A stretch of DNA of 64,000 nucleotides from positions 1,018,945-1,082,944 of the forward strand of contig VXAA01006068.1 of NCBI GenBank assembly GCA_013399115.1. Direction: 5' to 3'. The DNA is from Anseranas semipalmata (taxonomy: Eukaryota; Chordata; Aves; Anseriformes; Anseranatidae). The notes below the pieces were generated by a model. The model was not told the DNA's origin. It saw nothing but the letters and a program-made list of their open reading frames with translations, and searched no databases. Positions 45,600 to 64,000 of this stretch are shown in pieces. The position numbers were made by a program, and so were the translations under genes. Within the stretch, counting starts at the first letter, position 1; every line of letters starts with the position of its first letter.

Positions 45600-48060
45600 A
45601 AGTTATCTCATCTGTTACCAGTCATCCTCCACCCATCTTACAAAACCTTTTCTTGCCCTTAATTTTTTTCCATCGCTCTTAGCAGTGGTCCCTGCCTGTG
45701 AGAGGAGAGCTGGAGGGATGCCGATGCCAGCCCAACTTAGCTCCAACACCACATGGTGCAGCCGCCTCCCCCTGCCCAGGGATACCCCAGAGGCCAGAGG
45801 ACAGCGCAGGAGAAGCCATGTGGCATCAGCGGCTGGGTCCATTTAAACCAAATGCACCAAAACACGCTCAAGCTTAAGGGCGCTGTTACACAGGGGAGGG
45901 CTGGAGGTGCTGGCAGGGCTGGCGCGGGGTGCTGAGGGCTCGCCCTGCCCCAGTGCACGAGTGGGCAAGAGAGAAGCCGGGGGCAATTCTCTGTCTGTAT
46001 GTGGTCATGGGAGATTAAGCACTGAACAAACACTGCAGTGCCCAAGAAATGTCAAAAAAAAAAAAAAAGAGAAATTGGAGAAGAACAAGCCTATGAAAAT
46101 CTGATGTCTAGATAAAAACACCTTGTACAGAGAGATTTAGCCCGTTCAACCTGTTTATCAAAAGAAGATTGAAAGGAAACCTGATTACTGCATAGAGGAG
46201 GCACCACAGGGAGCAAATATAGGCACTACAAGGCTCCCACTCTGTCGATCTGCTGACCTCTCCTGGGCTCTGATGATGGCTGAGAGGACCCATGGTGCAA
46301 ACCCATGCATGCTGGGATGTGGTGGCAGCAGCCCCCAGCCCCACGCTGCCCTGTCCCCGCCATCTCTGCAGCCTGCAAGCTGCAGGCTGTGATGGAAAAC
46401 GGGGGATAACCACTACCCCGGGGAGCTTTCCCGGTCCCATCTTCGCTTCTCTCCACCCGGGATGGTTGGATGCCGTCCCTGCCATTGTGTGGTGGTGTTG
46501 CAGAGGTGCCGTGTCCCCATGCTCCCACCCCACTGACCTTCCCTTGTAGCTCCCACCCTCCTTCCTTCCTCTGGGCCCTGCTCAGGAGTTGCTCTTTCCA
46601 CCCCCATTTCCTCGGCAACCTGAGCCAGTCTCAGTTTCACGTCCGGTCTTCATCACGCACTCAGCTAATCCAGCCCCCTCGGCCCTCAACCTGCTCGGGC
46701 ACCTCCAGCCACCTCCCTGATGGGCCCCCGAATGCTCCTCACTCCTTCAGACGTGGACCTTCCCCCCACAAACTCCCTTTCCACTGGGAATGGGCACGTG
46801 GCTCACCGCTTTGCTGAAAGGGGGCACTAATTTCTCCTTCTCACGCCTGAATTCCCCGGGGGCTGGAAGAACCTCGCTCCCCCTTGGGTGCAGCCCCAGC
46901 GTCCCATCCCTGGCACCTGTGCAGCCTCTGCGGGCTGGAGGCTGCGCTGCCCTCACACTCGTGTGAGGCTGCTTGCTCAGCACGATCTCTGTTTTTCTGA
47001 AGAACAATGCACAGACCGGGGCTTGCTTGGAAGTTTTCCACCCTCCTGGCCCCTGTCCTTGTTATGATAAAATGCACCCTGCATGGTGATGGTCTTAACA
47101 TGACAGAACCACTGAATGTAGGCTCCTCTTTCTTCATTCATACAATGCATGTCTTATGGAGCCGTATAAGACCCCCTGCTTTGATTTTCAGCGTTATGGA
47201 TTCTGCTAGCACTTCCACGGGCTATCAAATTCCCCAAAATCAGTGTGCTAGCTAAGTCTTGGCGACCACCAAGATCAGAGGAGAAGGGGTGTTGTGTTTC
47301 GCCTCGCCTTTAGCTCCTGCTGGTACTTCCCACCACCTGCAGCAGCCCGAAAGCAAGCCCTTGGTGTCGGGCACGCAGCCAAGGCCGCGCAGCACCGTGA
47401 GGGTGCAGGTGCGGCAGCGCCCAGCCTCAATGTCCGGGGGCCGGATCCTGGAAAGCTCGCACAGATCTGGGAGCAAGTGCTGCTGCATGCAGCTTAGTCC
47501 AGAATCCTTCCACCAGAAATCTATCTATGACTAATTGCTTTTTGTGATAGTAGCTGGAGCGGAGGGAATGGAGAGAGCCAAGAAATGGAGTCTTTGGCAG
47601 CAGGGCCACCAGCTTTTCATTATTCCACAAAGCCACTGTGTGGTTTTGGTGACAAGTAATCTAATAGCAGCCATTCGTCACGTTTACAAGCACTATCAGC
47701 CAGAAACCCAAAAACATAACCTGTCAGAGTAAACGATTAGCTTCCTCTCCCCGTCCCGGAGATAAGCTCTGGCACAGATAACGGCTTGCCGAGCAGCCTC
47801 CCGGTGCCAGCATCTCCCCATCAGCGGCGCTGCTGCCGGCCTGGAGCCCTCTGCAACCTGGACCAAAAGGCCACAGCTTTGCCGGAGGCAACGCTGACTC
47901 TCCCGAGGGCTCAGCAGTGGCTGCACACAGCAGGGAGGAGCAGGACCAATTTCCACTTGATCTAGAGCGTCTCCCAAAGCCATGCTTTTTTTGCTGCTGT
48001 GTAGCGCAGGTGTTACGCCCGTGCGCACACACTCACTTCCCAGTGCAAGGGGATGGATCA
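45600..48060. other. GC-rich intergenic patch
   Basis: About 2.5 kb whose base composition is visibly higher in G+C than either side, with many overlapping small ORFs on both strands. It includes a CpG-dense core around 47300-47460. No known gene is recognised. Possible explanations are an unannotated lncRNA or promoter, or a GC-rich conserved element. Confidence 0.5.
46054..46069 (+). repeat. A homopolymer run
   Basis: About 15 consecutive A within AATGTC(A)nGAGAAATTGG. No element with a retroposed gene body was recognised directly upstream. Confidence 0.85.
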
Positions 48061-48289
48061 AAGCTGCCCTAAAACTTTAGCATGAAGGAGAGGAGGGTGC
48101 CATTCCTCTGCAGCAGAGCCCACACCAGTCACATTCAAAACTATTCTTCTCCTTCACTTATTTTAGGCAAGCCCATGGCCTGTTTTGGCTGATTTTGCTG
48201 GGTAATGCCATTTTCCAGCTCTAAAAGGTGACCTGAGTACCGAAACAAATAAAACCTTGAGAAAGATTCTGTAATTAAGTATCTCACCT
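48061..48289. other. Intergenic, unique
   Basis: A short stretch between the GC-rich patch and the putative distal polyadenylation signal of SLC2A13. Nothing is recognised. Confidence 0.6.
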
Positions 48290-48295
48290 TTTATT
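48290..48295 (-). terminator. Candidate distal polyadenylation signal of SLC2A13
   Basis: AATAAA on the minus strand, followed within 40 bases by a T/G-rich stretch (TTTTATTTGTTTCGG), as expected downstream of a cleavage site. Other minus-strand AATAAA sites at 49043-49048 and 51493-51498 could be proximal alternatives. The choice is inference. Confidence 0.35.
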
Positions 48296-51200
48296 TTGTT
48301 CATTTACACCTCTGGCACTGACAATTCTTTGAAGATATTTACTTTTATGTAAAGACCAAACTTCATTAAAGCAATCAGAACAGAAGTCAATTAAATAATT
48401 ATACATCACTGAAGTTTCAGAAAATGTACAACACTTTCATACATTATAGGCTTGACTGGTTGCAAAAGGAAATGGCACGCTTGACATTGTTAAGAAATAA
48501 CTTGGACAACCTGACAATTAGTTTTGCCAAAACCTGTTTTGTACTGAATACCATACCATGTGTCCTGATGGCACCATATGCATGTTATTATTGAACACAA
48601 AAGTATTTATTTCTACCAATTTGGTCTCCAATAATGTCTCAAATACCCTAAATAGAATTTGCTGCAGAAAGATCCAGATGATGCTTTTGTAGGGTTGTGA
48701 GACTCCAGATGAAAAGCAGACACACGACTTGTGCCAATTCCCAGCTATGCCCTGGACCAGCAGGACACTCGAGCACATGAAGAATTTCAAGAATAATAAT
48801 CCTATCAATTTCACGGGCACTACTCAAATGCTTAACATCGCACAGATGGCAGGCGTGCACTAGGCAGGAGCTGTGGTGTAAGTTGAGGCTGGCGTCCCAG
48901 CACCACAAAAGCACAGTGCTTCCCCCCTGCTGAGCATCCAGCCTGCCAAATGAAGTTTCTCCTGCAGAAGTCACGATGCTGGTCATACATTCAGTCCTCT
49001 CCGAAGTCCATGTAATGTTTAAGTCAGCAAGAGAAATTTGCCTTTATTTTAACACTTCATAAACTGATGTTTCCTTTAGAAATACAGGGACATTATTCAT
49101 AATTAACCAGTGCTCACCTTATATATACAAGTGCGATGAAATGTCAAACCAAATTTTGAAAAATTGTGTCTAACCGGGACTGAGGAACTGTAGTTGAAGC
49201 TTTATAATTACACATACCAGGTCATTCAGATGTAACTCACTGTGTAGGAACAATGGGAAGAAGTGGGGATTTGGGTGAGCTCTGGGTTCTTGAGGCCTGA
49301 TTCTGGTCCAGCTTCCCCTGGTGTGCGTGAGCTCTACTGAAGCTGACAAGTGAACGCCTCCGAGGAGAGGCGCGGATAAGATTAAAAACATGCCGCTGGT
49401 TCACACTAACAGGTCGTCGTGGCTAAAGTATATGCTCATATACAGAACTCTGGAACACCATTAACACCCTTTTACAAAACACTACAGTGATGATTATTGG
49501 CACATAAAAAACTCCTTCTCTATATGAAAACATACACAAAATAGATAAGAACTGCCATTTTTTCAGACTTTTAAAATCTGTAATATAGTTGCCTTTAAGG
49601 AGTTTTTACCCCCAGTATCACAAACAACAATATTTCTTTAACAATGTTCACCTAGATTTTACTGTGCTGACATTTTTAACACTGCTACAACCTAGACCAC
49701 TTTGTGGATTATGCTTAACTGTACTGTACACAAGGCGATGAAGATCGATAGAAAACCACTAAGATTTTTGCACAAAAATGTGATTTGTTAAAATCCAGAG
49801 AACAATTGAGTCACTTGATAGGCAGCAGCTACATGTAAGCTGTAAATATTACCCGCAATAAAAACACATTTTGCCATAAAGCACATATTGTGGAATTATC
49901 TGCTTCTGGCCTGGTACGCAAAGCTCTCTTTTCTTCCCAATGCAGAGGAATGGGTTTTGGTTAGCTTGACTCTCTCAGAAAAAGTGCACAGATACCTTAC
50001 TTTTTAAAGTGCTTAGCAGAACTTGCTCTTCTGTCTTTATTTCTACTCTGAGATCTCTGTACAACAAAGACTTTGCCTCTTCCTCGCTTAGTAATGTTTG
50101 GCTGACAGAGCCTCTTAGGCAAGTACAAGTAGACTTTCAAGAGGACCATGTTGGAATAGTGTTAACATTGAGAAGTAGGAAGTTGGGTATAAAGCTGAGA
50201 AGCACAAGGTCTAGCTTTAACCGGCCCACTGTGCGCCTGTGGGACAGCACCCAGCACCCTCGTGTCTAAAGGAAAGACCCTCGCTCAGGGCCAGAGACTT
50301 GTAGCTGCCCTCAACATCAAAACTTCTCCCCAGTGCCCAACCGGGCAACGAGAAAGGGCAAAAGAGATTTCACAAAGGAAACAAAGCATTAGCTTTGCAA
50401 ACTCTATTGCCATGTCCTCACCTCCGTTCCATTGCTGTGTCCTCACCCCCATGCAGAGGTGGGAGTGGAGCCTTTGCACGCTTCCTCCCCTTAGCCTGCC
50501 CGTCCCCCTGTTTCCATCCCCAGGACCACCTGTGCTGAGCGTCTGCTCTCCAGGCACCATCCCTGGGTCCCACGGTCCTTCTGTCTCACAGGAGGGAAGT
50601 CACCGACGGCCCCTTTCAGCTATGACACCCGTCCCTACCGAAACATGACTTTGTGGAGCTGTTGGTGCATCACTTCTTTCTTCCCCACTCCCCACCCTAA
50701 CTCCTACACTGGTGAAATGCTGCTTTTTCCAACTCATCCAAAAACAAGTCAGCATTGGAACAATGTTCCTTAGGATGTATCCTCACTCTTGTCACAAAAT
50801 TTCTGACAGGGCTGTCCCTGCAACTCACTGGGATGCAAATGTCTATGGGAGCAATCTAAGGCACATGCAGCGCCATGCAACTTCAGCCCTCTGAATGAGT
50901 CCTAGGGGCTTGCCTTGTGTTTGTGTTGATTTTCAAAACAGGCTTGTTTTTCTTTTAAAGCCTGATTTTGATCAACAAAATGACAAGGGGAAGAAACTGG
51001 TTGCAAATTACCTCACCGCCCCCACAACACTTAAGAATTTCAATATGGTTACTACTATAGGCAAATTAAAGTGAATTAAAATAAAAAAGGTTAAAATATG
51101 CATCAGGAATTGTTTCTTTTATACTTGCTCTTAGGCCAAAACATGTAAAGAATCAGGACTATTAAAGTATCACAAATTGTTGTGTACAATCAACACGTGA

Positions 51201-51663
51201 TTCATGCAAAGCTCTACCAGCATCATTAGTCTAGCACTCCTGATGCACAGAATACCTGAATGAAGTGTGCAGTCCTTGTGAAGAAACTATTTCACATCTT
51301 CTGCAGAAAGCTTTCAATAGAACAACATTGTGCTTAGACATACTATTTATGCTACTTCATAAAATTAAGAAATTATTCAGCTACACGGTATTTTTATTCT
51401 TTTGTCTGGAATGTTACTATGTCTACCCTTAGCAAAATCTCTTAAAACTTAAAATATGCACAAATATAAAAAATCTTTGCAAAATAGAAACATTTATTTA
51501 ATTTTCTTCATATATTATAAATGTTCACAGATTCTAAAAATAAAACCCTAATTGTGTAAGATTAATTTCAAGTATTTGATCTCATTTTTATGATACATAA
51601 TGCTTGGTACCAGGTTTGGTATTTCTAAGGTATGGCATGTTTTCTTTGTGAAAAGCAACCCAT

Positions 51664-51728
51664 CCTGGTTTGGGCTGGGATAGAGTTAATTTTCTTCCTA
51701 GTAGCTGAAACCAGCCAAAACCAGGACA
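51664..51728 (+). repeat. LTR-derived foldback fragment
   Basis: CCTGGTTTGGGCTGG at 51664-51678, then GATAGAGTTAATTTTCTTCC, then CCAGCCAAAACCAGG at 51711-51725. The first 45-48 bp match the 5' end of the same LTR type as the solo LTR at 24256-24808. The last about 18 bp are an inverted copy of that end. The arms pair in 14 of 15 positions around a 32-base loop. Confidence 0.7.
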
Positions 51729-54507
51729 CAACCCTAGGAGGAAGACTTAAACCCAACTCTTTGCAGGTGGGAAAGGATGGGTGACAGCAAAAAAGCCAAT
51801 ATGTTTTGCACCTTGCACCCTCATAACCAGTAGCATCAATGAGCAAAACACTTGTGTTTCAAACATTTTGCCTCGAGAAAAATGGCACAGGATGCAAAAC
51901 TTCAGAAAACTGCTTTCAGTGAGACTGAACTTGTGTGAGAAAATGAGCCTAGTGCTGCACACAATTGAATGCCACTTTTGAGAACATCCGTGAAACAATG
52001 CTGGCAAGGAAGGGCAGTCTGCTGCTGCTAAAAAGCCCTGGCACTGCCCTTTATAGGGACTTTGCTTCGGTTATGCCACTGAAATGCCATGGATTCCTCT
52101 GCCTGTGGGCACAAGTGCAACCGAGTGGGAGGTGAGCGCTGGAACCGGGAGCGCAAACCACTTCCATCAAGGGACCTTCACCGTGAGCGTGGGGTCTTGC
52201 TTCTGGGGGATCAGAGCCCTAAGTCCCTGTCCTGAAAAGCCAGTAAATACCCCTGAAAGCTGTCTCTGCGTACGATAGCAGATGAGCACAGGGCGGGCAT
52301 TAAACACCTATTCACGTGCTGTTCTGGGTAACGAAAATGCTCTGAAGAAGGGTCTTCCAACACACATTTTTTGGTTTCAGAAAGAAACCAATTCACCCTG
52401 AAAACTATTCTCGTCTGCGTCAAGCATCCCTTTTCTCATTTTAGCTATTGCACCTTTGGTGGAGGCTTCAAAGAGGTGACAGGCCAACGGGGATGGTCTG
52501 CAATGGGTGCATCTCTATAAAGGTCCGGAGAGCTGGACGTGTCCAGCTTCCAGGTGCTTACAAGCCTGGAAGTATTGTGCGCTTAAGGGAGAGGGAAGAT
52601 GGAAGGCTTGCAAGTGCAGCCCTCTAGCTGCCAAGGGGAGGTTCAAGGCCGGTCTGCTCTTTGCAATGACTCATTTACAGTTCCTTCTGTCCGCTATGCT
52701 TTCCCCTTTTATTCCCAGTCAAGTTACGGAACGATGCTCTAAAATGTTTTCTTTCTAAAAATATTTCTATGATTAATGAAGGAAAAAAGAAAATAACCCA
52801 AAATACATCCAATCACTGAAGTTCAATAATTAGAGTAAGAAATCCCCCCCGTATAAGATCAGATACCGTAGTGTCAGACTTCATCATTACAACAAAACCC
52901 CACATATTATTCAATAAAAATAACTTAGTAACAAATGTCCAGTTTCATTTTGACAATACTCCTACATTCAAAATATTTTCCAACCCAAAAAAGTCCACAA
53001 AACATATCTATAAAAGCTAGTGAACCCAACAATTTATTTAATCTTTAAAAAATTAAAAATAAATGTATTTTTACCAAATAAATGGGGAGCAGCCCACAGG
53101 CAGAGGAGGCTTTCCACATTCTTTCATGAAGCAAATGTTTCAAAGATAAAAATTTGAATTTTCGATGCTTTCAAACTCCTATCTCTGAAGAATTAAAGCA
53201 GTGAAAGGAAACAGGGAAGGAAAAAAAAAACAATATTTTTATGTAGCTGCATAAAATTCAATTTGCCAAGGCAAGCAATCATGGCAGGTGAATAAAATGC
53301 CATTAATATTTTCATTACCATGCTAAAGGCAGCCAAGTTGATTTTTGTGCCTGACATTTTCTTGACAGTTTTGCAATGCTTCAGTAAGGCAATTAATACG
53401 AGATGTAGGCTTCTGCCCATCACAAATATGCTTCTTTAGATCCAGCAAGACATTGGTTGACTAAGGGCATTTGAAGGAAAAATTTGCTGGGATTCACTTA
53501 CTCTGCACATATGAAGATAAACTGAAGGCAATATGATTATTCATGAGCAAAAGGCACAGGAGGGATGACCACTGTGCATTTTGCAGCAGAAAACTGCTCC
53601 CCTCCTTTTATTTCTTTTAGCTCATGATATTTTGTGTTCAAAACTAGGCACAAAACCCAAATGTTCAAATGCGAAAAAGCAAAACAAAAATCATTCATTT
53701 CCAACTAACTGCAGCCTCTGTGTTGTCCATAGCAATACACACCAGCTCATTTGTACACGCGGCCACATACTTAAGTTCTGTTTTCCTGCTATCAGGATGT
53801 TATTTTTGGCAGTATATCTCACAAACACCAACTACTGAACGTAGTGTGTCCTCAAAGAGCAGCAGTGGCCAGATGGCCTGGGGTAACACAGACTCAATGC
53901 CACCCTAGGGAGACAGCACCTAGGTGACTGTGGCTCTCTACTCATTATCTCAAATAAACACAAATGCAATTCTGTTGGGGTAAATTTGGGCAATGTTCCC
54001 TCTGATAGATACAGCAGATATTTGTAGTTTCATAATCAGATAAACCTTTTAAAGGCTTATCATTACAGCAGCATCATTCGTCGCGTTACATAGCAGAGCT
54101 ATTTGCTAGGCTGCTATAGGATGGGGATCAGACTGATTAGCTACTGTATTATTTTAACTTTGTCAGTATTGAAGATAAGGACAACCACTGACCACCTAGG
54201 ATAGCCTTCTATATTCACCTGGTACAGTGCACTGTACGAAATACCTCAGGATGGCGTGGGATTGCACACACCTGGCTAATTTATATAATCGTGGAATTTA
54301 GTCTCTTTCGGAAGCCATTGCTTTTAGTTATCAAGAAAACATGAGCATATTGAATTTTCTCCTAAATGGAGCATTTTTGAACATGAAGGCATTTTTAACT
54401 AGACATTAGAAAGGAGAACCAGACCAGAAGCAGGGCAGTGAGGTCACCAGAGAGCTGCTTTTCCCCCAGAAGGCTTTTAAATGATTAAATACATCAGCAG
54501 CTGAAAA

Positions 54508-64000
<9,493 letters not shown>

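Larger units (their letters stand above)
48290..54507 (-). other. SLC2A13: Probable long 3' UTR of SLC2A13
   Basis: About 6.2 kb directly after the SLC2A13 stop codon on the minus strand. It is AT-rich and nearly free of CR1 or other common repeats, unlike the intergenic regions to the left. Human SLC2A13 also has, as I recall, a several-kilobase 3' UTR. The extent rests on candidate polyadenylation hexamers only, and part may be intergenic. One LTR-derived foldback (51664-51728) lies inside it. Confidence 0.45.

Overview
This window is vertebrate nuclear DNA, most likely from a bird. The evidence is split genes with GT-AG introns, several 5'-truncated CR1 LINE copies with the ATTCTRTGATT-type tail typical of sauropsids, a solo endogenous-retrovirus LTR of a type common in birds, compact introns, and an assembly gap in the GC-rich first exon of a gene. 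There are no operons, CRISPR arrays or other prokaryotic features, and I recognised no tRNA or rRNA gene.

Three protein-coding genes are present, in the order ABCD2 (minus) - REDIC1/C12orf40 (plus) - SLC2A13 (minus). This is the same order and orientation as on human chromosome 12q12, upstream of LRRK2. Positions 1-14297 carry exons 6 (partial) to 1 of ABCD2, a peroxisomal very-long-chain acyl-CoA ABC half-transporter. Its first roughly 50-60 codons and its start codon fall in or next to a 611-base N gap (14298-14908). Positions 15141-23300 are intergenic and hold an old degraded LINE (minus) and a younger CR1 copy (plus). Positions 23783-41302 carry what appears to be the complete 13-exon coding sequence of REDIC1, a meiotic crossover factor: 2160 bases including the stop, 719 codons, with splice phases agreeing at every junction. 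Its introns hold an antisense solo LTR, two CR1 copies, a 56-bp local duplicate and small tandem repeats. Positions 41830-48289 are intergenic, with a GC-rich patch at about 45600-48060. Positions 48290-54507 are probably the long 3' UTR of SLC2A13 (proton/myo-inositol cotransporter), whose last three coding exons lie at 54508-54734, 55892-56044 and 56177-56298. The rest, to 64000, is the next upstream intron of that gene, and its earlier exons are outside the window.

The three genes are neighbours by conserved synteny and have no evident common function: peroxisomal lipid import, meiotic recombination and inositol uptake. ABCD2 and REDIC1 are head to head, about 9 kb apart. REDIC1 and SLC2A13 are tail to tail. 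I found no convincing new biological system. The points most worth checking are the short REDIC1 exons that ORF scans miss, the mobile-element insertions in its introns, a possible orphan exon at about 47.4 kb, an LTR-derived foldback in the inferred SLC2A13 3' UTR, and two strong hairpins near 60.7-60.9 kb.
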